NCBI GenBank assembly: GCA_009781495.1
Contig: WQYA01000008.1
Coordinates: forward strand, 1-64,000
From: Cystobacterineae bacterium
Lineage (GTDB): Bacteria; Myxococcota; Myxococcia; Myxococcales; Myxococcaceae
Length of the DNA stretch: 64,000 nucleotides
Direction: 5' to 3'
A program made the position numbers and the translations under genes. Of this stretch, positions 18,667-26,919 are shown in pieces. A model generated the notes under the pieces. The model was not told the DNA's origin. It searched no databases and saw nothing but the letters and a program-made list of their open reading frames with translations. The stretch's first letter is position 1, and every line of letters begins with the position of its first letter.

Positions 18667-19119
18667 TCAACTGCGACGCAATTCCGCCAAAACGTTGAGT
18701 ACGGAGGCCGAATCCACCGCCTCCCGCGCTTCCTTCTGCGCCTTCTCCCAACCCTCCTTGGACCAAAGCTCCACCACCTTCACCATGCCTACCCAAAGCA
18801 CCTCCTTCTCCAACTGCGCATGGCAACGCAAAGCCTGTGGAAGCAACACCCGTCCCAGTCTGTCGAGCGGACACTCCTGCGCATTGGCGACATAGAGACG
18901 CATCAGCGTTTTCACCCCTACCTCCATGGGGTTGCGCCGGCCCAATGCCTGCTCCAATTGCTCCCACTCCTTGAGAGGGTAGGCGTGCAGACAAGCATCC
19001 AAGGCCGTCGTTACAATGAGTTTGTCCTCACTGGAGGCCAACAGAATTTCCCGCATTTTCGAGGGAAAACTCGTGCGCCCCTTGGCGTCTATTTGGTGCT
19101 CGTATACCCCTCTAAACAC
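18667..19119 (-). CDS. mraZ: Transcriptional regulator MraZ
   Basis: DNA-binding protein of the AbrB-like swapped-hairpin fold that autoregulates the dcw operon. Two tandem SpoVT/AbrB-like repeats carry the signature Dxxx[15 protein letters not shown] near residue 11 and DRLGRVLLP near residue 86. 150 residues, starting with GTG at 19119 after AAAGGG. It is the first gene of the 17-gene minus-strand cluster. GTGGA boxes spaced 10 bp lie 74-98 bp upstream and match the known style of MraZ operators. Confidence 0.95.
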   Translation of the reverse strand: MFRGVYEHQIDAKGRTSFPSKMREILLASSEDKLIVTTALDACLHAYPLKEWEQLEQALGRRNPMEVGVKTLMRLYVANAQECPLDRLGRVLLPQALRCHAQLEKEVLWVGMVKVVELWSKEGWEKAQKEAREAVDSASVLNVLAELRRS

Positions 19120-19192
19120 AAACAGCCCTTTCTTCTTTCTCCTTAGTTTTGCCCTTTTGCCTTCCTCTTCTTCCCTTCTCCTGGGTTATTTA

Positions 19193-19217
19193 TCCACTAT
19201 TTTCCACTTTTTTCCAC
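19193..19217 (-). promoter_or_regulatory. Probable MraZ operator (three GTGGA boxes, 10-bp period)
   Basis: On the minus strand GTGGA occurs at 19213-19217, 19203-19207 and 19193-19197, each separated by a 5-bp A/T spacer, so all boxes face the same side of the helix. Characterised MraZ proteins bind directly repeated GTGG-type boxes in their own promoters. A fourth box lies at 19254-19258, 41 bp (about four turns) further upstream and within the carD side of the 214-bp divergent spacer. The core promoter hexamers were not confidently placed. Confidence 0.7.
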
Positions 19218-19275
19218 TTTTCATCTGCTGCCCACCCAAACCCCAACCCTTTTTCCACTTTTTTTCTTCAACTCC

Positions 19276-19281
19276 TAAAAT
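19276..19281 (+). promoter_or_regulatory. Candidate -10 element for carD
   Basis: TAAAAT matches the sigma-70 -10 consensus at five of six bases, 53 bp before the carD start codon. The position 17 bp upstream overlaps the fourth GTGGA box and has no good -35, so a classical promoter is only tentative. Confidence 0.3.
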
Positions 19282-19333
19282 AAGAATGTGAAAAAATAGC
19301 CCCCCTCTGTCTTGCCCCCCAGGAAAGGCCCCT

Positions 19334-20278
19334 ATGTCCGAAGACACTTCACTTCCCTTCTCCATTGGAGAGGCCGTCGTCTATCCCAACCAGGGCCTGT
19401 GCAATATCAGCGGCATTGAAGAGAAAGAAGTCGCCGGCCAAAAATTGCTCTTCATCCACCTCGTCCGCCAAATGGACGGGGCCAAAGTCATGGTGCCCAC
19501 CAGCAAAGCCGCCAGCGTCGGCCTGCGCAAAGTGGCCGCACGCAGCGAAGTGCTCGCTGTGCTCGAATTCCTCAAGTCCAACAGCGACAAAGCCTCGTTG
19601 GACTGGAAAACCCGCGCACGTACCAATACGGAGCATATGGCGCGCGGAAGCCTCATGAGTTTGGCCGAAGTCGTCAAAGCACTCCAAGTCCTCTCCGAGT
19701 TGCGCCCGCTGCCTTCCAAAGAAAGAGAGCTTTATAACAACGCACGCAGCATGCTCGTCGAGGAAATGGCCATCTCCCTCGGGGTAGAGCCCTGCGACGC
19801 GGAAGACAGCATCGACGCCGTCTTGTTCCCCGTCGGCAAAGCCCGCCCCCGCCGTACCCCTGAGGAGTTTCAGATGGAACTTGAAACACCTTTGGAAAGG
19901 GACTTGCTCGCTCTGGACGAAGACGCGCTCCTCGAAGAGCCTGAAGATGAAAATAGCCCGGAAATAACCGAAGAGGGGGGGGAGGAGATGGAGGAGCTTA
20001 GGGCCATAGAGGAGGTGGTTTTGCCGCCCCCTGGCCTCACGGCTAAAATAAAGAATAAAAATAAAATAACCCCCCAAAGCCACCCTAAAACCCCTAAGCG
20101 CGGCCCTAGCCAAAAACGCGCTTCGCCTAAACCGCCTTCAAACAAAACTAAAAAAACGGCCCAAACCAAAACCCAACAGGCTAAAACCCGCCCCGCTAAA
20201 ACCCAACAGGCTAAAGCTGCTAAAAAAACTAAAAAAGCCGCCCTACGCCCCGCTGCAAAGAAAAAAACGACGACATGA
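19334..20278 (+). CDS. carD: CarD-type transcription factor with acidic linker and histone H1-like tail
   Basis: Residues 1-70 form a CarD/CdnL RNA-polymerase-interacting domain (FSIGEAVVYPNQGLCNISGI). Residues 85-150 are the helical partner domain (GSLMSLAEVVKALQVLSEL, then LYNNARSMLVEEMA). Residues 176-228 are strongly acidic. Residues 235-314 are rich in Lys, Pro, Ala and Thr like the tail of linker histone H1. This is the architecture of myxobacterial CarD, where the C-terminus is an HMGA AT-hook region in Myxococcus; no RGRP AT-hook is visible here. Known CarD acts with CarG in light and developmental gene control. The start has AGGAAAGG upstream, and carG overlaps the stop as ATGA. Confidence 0.88.
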   Translation: MSEDTSLPFSIGEAVVYPNQGLCNISGIEEKEVAGQKLLFIHLVRQMDGAKVMVPTSKAASVGLRKVAARSEVLAVLEFLKSNSDKASLDWKTRARTNTEHMARGSLMSLAEVVKALQVLSELRPLPSKERELYNNARSMLVEEMAISLGVEPCDAEDSIDAVLFPVGKARPRRTPEEFQMELETPLERDLLALDEDALLEEPEDENSPEITEEGGEEMEELRAIEEVVLPPPGLTAKIKNKNKITPQSHPKTPKRGPSQKRASPKPPSNKTKKTAQTKTQQAKTRPAKTQQAKAAKKTKKAALRPAAKKKTTT

Positions 20279-20787
20279 TCCGCATTGCCTACTTCGAAGA
20301 ATATGAACCCAAATTCCTCAAGGCGCTCCAACGCCATTTGTATGCTTCCTTCGGCATAGGCTGCGAGTTGGCAGGACAAGTCCCGTGGCCCCTGGGAGAC
20401 GAGGAGCCTGTGGACGGTCACCTGCTGCTCGCTTCGGCGCCCAAAGTCCACGGCTTGCCCAATGACCGAACGCTCTATTTGACACAACGAAAACTGCAAA
20501 CACGCAAACTCTTGACAGGAGAGCTGCCTACGCTGGGACTGAGCCACTATAAAAGTATGCGTGCCCTGCTGAACCTTCCCCCTCATGAAGAAATAGAGCC
20601 TTCCCAAAAAAGAATTTTCCGCCTCGCTATTGCCGAGTTGGGACATAACTTCGGACTCCACCACTGCTTGGACCCACGCTGCGCTATGTACCCCCCGTGG
20701 ACCCTACCCCAAGCCAGCGCCGAGGCCACCTTCTGCACCTTCTGCCGCGCTTTGAGTGAACGGCATATACGTATGCAGAAAGCTTAG
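20275..20787 (+). CDS. carG: CarG-like degenerate archaemetzincin-family zinc protein
   Basis: A 170-residue protein of the archaemetzincin fold. The active motif HExxHxxGxxHC reads AELGHNFGLHHC at 120-131: the first zinc-binding His is Ala while Glu121, His124 and His130 remain. The structural zinc site Cys131, Cys136, Cys154 and Cys157 is intact. Loss of a catalytic ligand argues against protease activity. In Myxococcus the partner of CarD, CarG, is also a zinc-bound, protease-dead archaemetzincin relative encoded next to carD, so the ATGA-coupled position here supports the same role. The gene symbol is by context and family. Confidence 0.78.
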   Translation: MIRIAYFEEYEPKFLKALQRHLYASFGIGCELAGQVPWPLGDEEPVDGHLLLASAPKVHGLPNDRTLYLTQRKLQTRKLLTGELPTLGLSHYKSMRALLNLPPHEEIEPSQKRIFRLAIAELGHNFGLHHCLDPRCAMYPPWTLPQASAEATFCTFCRALSERHIRMQKA

Positions 20788-20963
20788 ACCGGTTTCACTT
20801 GAATACTTTCTCTTTGTTGGACGCGTTTTTGTTCAGCTGAAGTCTACAAAATGTGCAACACCACGGGCCTTGTTCATCCCATAGGGCATTCGGCGCGCAT
20901 AAAGACAGAAAGCTTGCACCCTCTGCGACATTTCTTGCTAGGAGTTTCGCTGAGACTTTCGCT

Positions 20964-21998
20964 ATGACAATGTCGATAACACCCCCCCTTAAAACCCCTA
21001 TGCGCTTTTATAGCTTGCCCAATGACTTGTGCTGGTGCAAAAGCGGCCTCAAATACAAACGCTGCCACAAAGAGTCCGACAGCAGAGAATTGCGCGAAGA
21101 GCGAAAACGCAATGAGCCTCACCGCGTTATGCCCGGAAAGCTGAGCCCCAAACGCACCGTCCCGCCCCACATTGCGGCGCCGGACTATGCCCAAAGCGGC
21201 CGCCCCGGAAAAGGCAGCGGCAAAACACTGCTGAATACGGAGGAACTTCAGAGGCTGCGCAAAGCTTGCCAGGCCGCTGCCGAGGTTTTGAAAATCACCA
21301 GCCAGGCCATTCGTCCCGGAATCACCACCGATGCGTTGGACGGCATCGCGCACGAGGCCATGCTTCAACGCGGCGGCTACCCCAGTACGCTGAATTATCG
21401 CGGCTTCCCTAAGTCTATTTGTACCTCCGCTAATGAAATTATCTGCCACGGTATCCCCGACAGCAGGCCCCTCCAGGACGGCGACATCCTCAACATTGAC
21501 GTCACCATTTTCCTTGAAGGCATGCACGGCGACACCAACGCTACTTTCGCGGTGGGCAACATTGATGAAAAGTCCCAAAACCTTATCCGCACTACCCATG
21601 AGGCCCTCTGGAAAGGTATAGGCGCCGTTAAACCCGGCCTACCCCTAAGGGTTATAGGCCAGGCTATCCAAGCCTATGCTACTGCTAAAGGCATGGGGGT
21701 GGTGAGGGACTATTGCGGCCATGGAATCGGCGACGTCTTTCAGACGGGGCTCCAAATCCCCCACCTCGACGACCCCTCCGCCACTACCCTTATAACCCCG
21801 GGAATGACATTCACCATTGAACCGATGATAACCCTCGGTAGCCCCCATGCTGAGCACTGGAACGATGGATGGACCGCCGTCACGGAAGACTTGGCGCGCA
21901 CAGCCCAATTCGAGCACACCATTTTGGTGACAGAACAAGGCGCCGAAGTGTTGACGCTCGGCCCGAATAACTCTGCTGAAGACAAGCCTTCTGTCTGA
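20964..21998 (+). CDS. map: Type I methionine aminopeptidase with N-terminal SEC-C zinc motif
   Basis: Removes the initiator Met from nascent proteins. The N-terminus carries a SEC-C-like motif (NDLCWCKSGLKYKRCHK), which may bind zinc and help ribosome docking. The pita-bread M24A domain has metal ligands in LNIDVTIF and GMHGDTNATF, the His of YCGHGIGDVF, Glu in FTIEPM and Glu in QFEHTILVT. The start is uncertain: the ATG at 20964 gives 344 residues, but the only good ribosome site, AGGAG at 20940-20944, is 19 nt away; ATG 20970 or 21000 are alternatives. SEC-C MAPs occur in myxobacteria among others. Confidence 0.93.
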   Translation: MTMSITPPLKTPMRFYSLPNDLCWCKSGLKYKRCHKESDSRELREERKRNEPHRVMPGKLSPKRTVPPHIAAPDYAQSGRPGKGSGKTLLNTEELQRLRKACQAAAEVLKITSQAIRPGITTDALDGIAHEAMLQRGGYPSTLNYRGFPKSICTSANEIICHGIPDSRPLQDGDILNIDVTIFLEGMHGDTNATFAVGNIDEKSQNLIRTTHEALWKGIGAVKPGLPLRVIGQAIQAYATAKGMGVVRDYCGHGIGDVFQTGLQIPHLDDPSATTLITPGMTFTIEPMITLGSPHAEHWNDGWTAVTEDLARTAQFEHTILVTEQGAEVLTLGPNNSAEDKPSV

Positions 21999-22026
21999 AG
22001 CACACGCTGGAATTGGAACCCCACCT

Positions 22027-23916
22027 ATGCATGCTTCTTCCAAATTGCAACGCAGGCTTGCAAAAGTTTTCACCTATGCCTTGCTGACTTTGTTTCTCGT
22101 TCCTGGGTTGGCTTTTGTCTTTGTTCAACATGCCATGGGGAAAATGAATGTTGAAATTCTCCAGTCTGTTGCGCGGAACATTGAGAAAGACAACAGCTTG
22201 TCGCCCGCTGAAAAACAAGAGGTGCTCCTTGAGTTGAAAGAAGCGCCCTTGCCTTCCTCTGCATGCGGTGCTCCCCCCTCACAAGAAGGCTGGACCGACA
22301 CTGACGTTTGCAAACCCTATTCCGAACTTTGGCAGTTTCATGTCATGGGCCAAGCCGCCCAGTGGACGCTGGCGGGCGGCCTTGCCGTATTGCTGGCCAT
22401 TTTGGGTTTGGGTGCGGCGGCTTTCGTCAACCGACGCATGCAATATATGAGTTTTGTTGTTGGCTGGCGTTTGCTGGTGGCAACTTGTGTCGCTGCCATT
22501 TTCATTCAGGGAGCGATGCTGGTGTGGCTGTCATTTTGGGTGTCGGCCTTTTTTCTGAATCAATATTGGCCACAGTTAATTGCTGTCATCGGCGTTGCGG
22601 TTGGGGGTGGCGCCATTTATGTCACTTCCAAAATATTCAGGCGTGTGCCTGAAAGCGAGGTTGCGGGTGAGCTTTTGCAGCCGGACGATGCGCCGGCACT
22701 CTGGAAACGCATTGAGGTGCTCGCCAAGAAAGTGGGAACAGCGCCGCCTGAGCATATGGTTGCCGGAATTGACACCCAGTTTTTTGTGACTCAAGCACCG
22801 CTTGTTGTGGGTGACAACACATTGAAGGGACGCATTTTGTTTGTCAGCATTCCGTTGCTGAGAATTTTGGACATGACGGAGGCCGACGGCGTGCTGGCGC
22901 ACGAATTGGCGCATTTGCGCGGTGGCGACAGCGAAAACAGTGCTGCTTTGGGCCCCAAGCTGGCACATTATGACTTATATGCCCAAATGATGTATGAGAG
23001 CGAAACGACACGTCCCGTCTATTATGTCTTGGCACTCTATAGAATGATTGTTGAGTTTGCTTTTCAGCGTGAAAGACGTGAGCGTGAGTTTATTGCCGAC
23101 CGCGTGGCAGCGCAAACCGTGTCTGCAAAAGCCATCGGCCACTCCCTCATTAAAATCGTCGCCTATGACGCCTACCGTACGCAAATTGAGCAGCAGTTGT
23201 TTGAATACAAACAAAAACACGGCAAGCATTTGGGGATTGCGCAATTCGTCGCGGCGGGCCTCCATGACTATGCACGCTCCGAGTCCTTCCTCACGCAAAT
23301 ACAAGAAAACCAGGCGCCGCACCCCTATGACTCACACCCGCCGCTGAATGAGCGCATGCAAAATGTGGGTTGCCAGGTTGCTGAAACCGAATATGGGGAA
23401 ATTGTGGCGCAAACGCCCGCGCACAGTTGGGCCGACGAGATTGTGACGGCAGCGGACATTGAGCAGCGCTTGTGGCAAATTTATGAGCAGGAATTTTCCG
23501 AGGCGCATGAGCAATATTTGGCCTCTCGCTATAGGCCGGACAACGCCGAAGAAGAGGCCATTGTGCGCAAATATTTTCCGCCGCTGAATTTTGAGCTCAA
23601 AGGCAACCGGCGTATTGAAGTCAATCATGTCGGCCTTGTGCTTCCCGACGACAACCCGCAAATACCTTGGGAGCGCGTCCATCAAATTCATTTTGAGGAG
23701 AAGACGCTTGGGGGAGAACACATGTTGATTTCCCACCCCGAGAAAAAAGCTTTGGGGCATGCCAAGACTCAAGTCAAACTTGGAAAATTCAAGAAACCTG
23801 GGGGAAGCGAAGAATTTCACCAAGCCGTTTCGCGCTATTGGCAACGCCACCAAGCCATGTGCGCCTACCAGGCGAAAAATGCCGATGAGGATAAAACACC
23901 TACTGGAGAAGAGTGA
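22027..23916 (+). CDS. M48-family membrane zinc metalloprotease
   Basis: 629 residues. Hydrophobic segments at about 15-34, 112-134, 145-172 and 182-200 precede an M48 protease domain with the zinc motif HELAH (292-296, VLAHELAHLRGGDSE) and the third ligand in REREFIADRVAAQ (about residue 354). Relatives such as HtpX degrade misfolded membrane proteins, but the extra segments and a C-terminal extension of about 150 residues beyond the PHPYDSHPPLNERM motif make it a distinct, uncharacterised member. It starts 28 nt after map and is followed closely by the glycosyltransferase gene. Confidence 0.85.
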   Translation: MHASSKLQRRLAKVFTYALLTLFLVPGLAFVFVQHAMGKMNVEILQSVARNIEKDNSLSPAEKQEVLLELKEAPLPSSACGAPPSQEGWTDTDVCKPYSELWQFHVMGQAAQWTLAGGLAVLLAILGLGAAAFVNRRMQYMSFVVGWRLLVATCVAAIFIQGAMLVWLSFWVSAFFLNQYWPQLIAVIGVAVGGGAIYVTSKIFRRVPESEVAGELLQPDDAPALWKRIEVLAKKVGTAPPEHMVAGIDTQFFVTQAPLVVGDNTLKGRILFVSIPLLRILDMTEADGVLAHELAHLRGGDSENSAALGPKLAHYDLYAQMMYESETTRPVYYVLALYRMIVEFAFQRERREREFIADRVAAQTVSAKAIGHSLIKIVAYDAYRTQIEQQLFEYKQKHGKHLGIAQFVAAGLHDYARSESFLTQIQENQAPHPYDSHPPLNERMQNVGCQVAETEYGEIVAQTPAHSWADEIVTAADIEQRLWQIYEQEFSEAHEQYLASRYRPDNAEEEAIVRKYFPPLNFELKGNRRIEVNHVGLVLPDDNPQIPWERVHQIHFEEKTLGGEHMLISHPEKKALGHAKTQVKLGKFKKPGGSEEFHQAVSRYWQRHQAMCAYQAKNADEDKTPTGEE

Positions 23917-23926
23917 ACCGGCCCAT

Positions 23927-25351
23927 ATGCTCAACAACACAGAGCCAGGCAACATCCGCCGCGCCTATATGGTTTTGTTGGGGTTGATATGTCTGTGCAT
24001 TGTGGCGAATTGCTTTTTCAAGCTTTCTGGCGGCCAGTTGAAGGATTGGGATGAAGCCCGCCATGGCCTGAGCGCCTATGAAATGCTTCAGCATGGCAAT
24101 TTTCTGATGAATACCTATGGCGGTGCGCCTGACTATTGGAATGCCAAACCTCCATTGAGTTTTTGGGGTGTTGCACTGGGTTATTCATTGTTTGGAGTGA
24201 ACCCTCTGGGGTTGCGTTTTTTTTCCGCCCTATGTGCCTGTTTCATGTTTTTTTTGACGCTGACATTCTGTTGCAAGAAAATTTCTGCGCGCGCAGCTGT
24301 CTTCTCCGGTCTTATTTTTCTTTCTCTGAATGCGTTTTTTCTGCGGCACCATGCCCGCACTGCGGACCCGGACGCTCTTTTTCTTTTGTTCAACACCGCA
24401 GGACTTCTGGCAGTGCTGGCTTGGCCCAAACGTTATGCGGCCTATTATGTGGCCTCCCTCCTGACTGGCTTGGCTTTTTTGACAAAAAGCTTTCATGTCA
24501 TCCCCATGGCTTTGCTTGTGTCAGGTTTTTTTCTGATGGATTTTTCGCTCTCCCGACAATCCATGAAACAGGCTGCTTTGTGTCTGTTGGCTGCGCTTGC
24601 GCCGGTGGCGCTGTGGGCACTGGCGAGGTTTCAACTAGACGGGACTCTGTTTTTCGAGCGTATGGTTTTCTATGATCTTCTCAACCGGGCAACAGAAACC
24701 ATAGAGGGCCATCGGGGTGGCCCTTTCTATTATTTGGAGTTTGTTGCTCTGAGTTACAAATTTTGGGTTTTGGTTGTGGCCATGGCGGGCACTTTTTGGG
24801 TTTTGCGAACCAGAGCACAACGCAAGACTCCATCTATGGCAGTGCCTTTATACTTCGACGCTAAAACCATCCTCAAACTCGCACTGGCTGCGACACTTCC
24901 CTTGCTTCTTTATTCGTTGTCAGCCTCAAAACTGTTTTGGTACAGCTATCCGGTATTCCCCTTTATATCCATACTGTTGGGACTCTTTCTGGACCGGGAA
25001 TACACGCTTATGGAAACAAAAAATAAGCGGCTTGCCAAAGTTTTCATGTTCTGCATTTTCGGCACAGGCCTCATAGGCGAAGCTTATACACTGAAACGGA
25101 TTCACGGGGACTGCGCCCAACAAAACCCTGTGCATGTTGCTATGAGCCATCTGGGAGAAATTTCGGAAAACCACCATGCCCTATTGTTTTTGGATAAAGG
25201 CGAGTGGAGGCCGGCAGATTTTTTGGCAGCAAAACTGTATGGCGACTTCCAACTGACGGAAGGCGGAGCGCCCGCCTATGAATCCACTGAAAATGTGAGC
25301 ACAAGCTTCTTGCTAAGTCGAACTGAAAAAACACACAACGGGCACAACTAA
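23927..25351 (+). CDS. GT83/ArnT-like polyprenyl-phosphate glycosyltransferase
   Basis: Integral-membrane glycosyltransferase of the PMT/ArnT type using undecaprenyl-phosphate-linked sugars outside the inner membrane. The first periplasmic loop carries the family signature KDWDEARHGLSAYEML, with the acidic catalytic residues, followed by about a dozen hydrophobic segments and a short soluble C-terminus. The ATG at 23927 follows the M48 stop by 10 nt and is preferred; an ATG at 23885 inside the M48 gene is possible. The following gtrB- and gtrA-like genes could supply and flip its lipid-linked sugar donor, suggesting lipid A, O-antigen or protein glycosylation. Confidence 0.85.
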   Translation: MLNNTEPGNIRRAYMVLLGLICLCIVANCFFKLSGGQLKDWDEARHGLSAYEMLQHGNFLMNTYGGAPDYWNAKPPLSFWGVALGYSLFGVNPLGLRFFSALCACFMFFLTLTFCCKKISARAAVFSGLIFLSLNAFFLRHHARTADPDALFLLFNTAGLLAVLAWPKRYAAYYVASLLTGLAFLTKSFHVIPMALLVSGFFLMDFSLSRQSMKQAALCLLAALAPVALWALARFQLDGTLFFERMVFYDLLNRATETIEGHRGGPFYYLEFVALSYKFWVLVVAMAGTFWVLRTRAQRKTPSMAVPLYFDAKTILKLALAATLPLLLYSLSASKLFWYSYPVFPFISILLGLFLDREYTLMETKNKRLAKVFMFCIFGTGLIGEAYTLKRIHGDCAQQNPVHVAMSHLGEISENHHALLFLDKGEWRPADFLAAKLYGDFQLTEGGAPAYESTENVSTSFLLSRTEKTHNGHN

Positions 25352-25398
25352 AAGCATACCCTATTTTTTATAGCCGAATAAATTTATGGGAGTTTTCT

Positions 25399-26350
25399 AT
25401 GAAGCGCAGTCCCCCCCCGTCTCGCCTTGGTAATTCCCTGCTACAATGAGGAGGCTGGCCTTCCCCATGTCATGCAAACGCTGGATGCGTTTCTTATTTC
25501 ATTGAAACGCGATGGGCTCATTCAGGACAACAGCTTTGTCTTCTATGTGGATGACGGCAGCCGCGACAACACGTGGCAGATGATTGAAAAGCACAGCATC
25601 CAAAATCCTCACAGCAGGGGCCTGAAGTTGGCGGGCAACGTGGGCCACCAGAATGCCTTGCTGGCCGGCATGCTGGAAATACGCGGCGAGGTGGACTGCC
25701 TCATCAGCATGGACGCCGACTTGCAGGATGATATTCAAGCCATACCCGCCATGTTAGGGCGTTATGCCGAAGGTTGTGAGGTTGTTTATGGCATTCGGGG
25801 GGACAGGGCTTCAGACACTTTTTTTAAGCGCCATACGGCGGGACTTTTCTATGGGCTGATGAGGCGGATAGGCGTACGCATGGTGTCGCAGCACGCGGAC
25901 TATCGTCTGGTAAGCCGAATTGCCTTGGACGCGCTGGCGCAATATGGCGAGACGAACCTTTTTCTGCGCGGCATTTTCCCTTCCATAGGCTTTCCCAGCG
26001 CTGCTGTGGCCTATGAGCGCCAAAAACGGCAGCATGGAAAAAGCAAATATCCCCTCAGGCGCATGCTTGCGTTTGCTTGGCAGGGCATCACTTCCTTTAG
26101 CAGCCTACCCTTGCGTTTGGCCGGCTTGTGCAGCCTGCTCGCTTTTCTGGTGGCCCTTGTACAGAGTTTTTTGGCCCTGCTGGTTTGGGTGCGGGGCGAA
26201 ACCGTTTCCGGCTGGACTTCTTTGATGATTGCTGTGTTGTTTTTAGGTTCGGTACAGCTTTTTTGCCTTACCCTTATTGGAGAATATCTCGCTAAAATTT
26301 ATACCGAAGTAAAACGTCGCCCCCGCTATATTGTGGAGAAAAAATGCTAA
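25399..26350 (+). CDS. gtrB: GtrB-like GT2 glycosyltransferase, start interrupted by C8 tract
   Basis: Bactoprenol-phosphate glycosyltransferase (GT2, dolichol-phosphate-mannose-synthase-like). The catalytic domain has LVIPCYNEEAGLPHV, VDDGSRDNTWQMI and the DxD region LISMDADLQDD, followed by two C-terminal membrane segments (LCSLLAFLVALVQSFLALLV and MIAVLFLGSVQLFCLTLIG). The natural start ATG 25399 has GGGAG 6 nt upstream, but the C8 tract at 25411-25418 throws the frame out; seven Cs would read MKRSPPRLALVIPCYNEE. As written, translation must use another start such as TTG 25427. Could be phase variation or a homopolymer sequencing error. Confidence 0.85.
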
Positions 26351-26422
26351 GCGTTCCGCCGAAAAACTTCGGCAGCGGCGCGACACATGTGTGCCACTAA
26401 AAAAAGGATGAGGACACTTTGC

Positions 26423-26827
26423 ATGCTAAAACAATTATGCACATCCGCAAATGTTGGGCGTGTGCTCAGGTTTTGCTGCATAGGCGTGCTAAACACCGCC
26501 ATTGCGTTTTGCCTTTATCTGCTTTTCTCTGCGGTGATGAGTCTCTATTTGGCCAATACCCTTTCTTGGAGCGTGGCTTGTCTGTTCAGCTATTTCATGA
26601 ACAGAGCCTGGACATTTCGCGCCGCGGACACGGGGTTTTCGCCCTTGGCCAAGTTTGTGGTTGTTAACCTGTGCAGTCTTGGACTTGGCCTCATAACCAT
26701 GTATGTTTTCCTCTCGTTGGGTAGCGGCCGAATAGGGAGTTATGTATTTTCTCTGCCCATTACCCTGGCGGCCAGCTATCTCGGCTATCGCTTTTGGAGC
26801 TTTAAAAACGTGAATGGCAGAAATTAA
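26423..26827 (+). CDS. gtrA: GtrA-family membrane protein (candidate flippase)
   Basis: Small four-helix membrane protein of the GtrA/DPMS2 family, thought to flip bactoprenol-linked sugars made by GtrB. About 134 residues with FCCIGVLNTAIAFCLYLLF, LANTLSWSVACLFSYFMN, the conserved RAWTF, then two further hydrophobic segments and LGYRFWSFK at the end, all typical. The ATG at 26423 has GAGG 9 nt upstream; ATGs at 26387 and 26408 lack ribosome sites. It lies 72 bp after gtrB on the same strand. Confidence 0.85.
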   Translation: MLKQLCTSANVGRVLRFCCIGVLNTAIAFCLYLLFSAVMSLYLANTLSWSVACLFSYFMNRAWTFRAADTGFSPLAKFVVVNLCSLGLGLITMYVFLSLGSGRIGSYVFSLPITLAASYLGYRFWSFKNVNGRN

Positions 26828-26877
26828 ACAACTGACGGGTAGGGCCCCCCCGCTAGGGGCCAATAAAACCACTCAAA

Positions 26878-26898
26878 GGGCGGCAAAAGCGGCCGCCC
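26878..26898. terminator. Candidate terminator between convergent gtrA and rho
   Basis: GGGCGGC (26878-26884) and GCCGCCC (26892-26898) form a perfect 7-bp GC stem with a 7-nt loop. On the rho strand it is followed by TTT and, a little later, TTTTATT, so it would better serve the end of rho. A second C/G hairpin at about 26842-26862 precedes it. Confidence 0.4.
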
Positions 26899-26919
26899 GC
26901 AGGGCAAAAAACCAACATT

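Noticed and set aside
26387-26422. Longer gtrA start at ATG 26387
   Set aside because: No ribosome site, and the added residues are not like the family; ATG 26423 has GAGG at the right distance.
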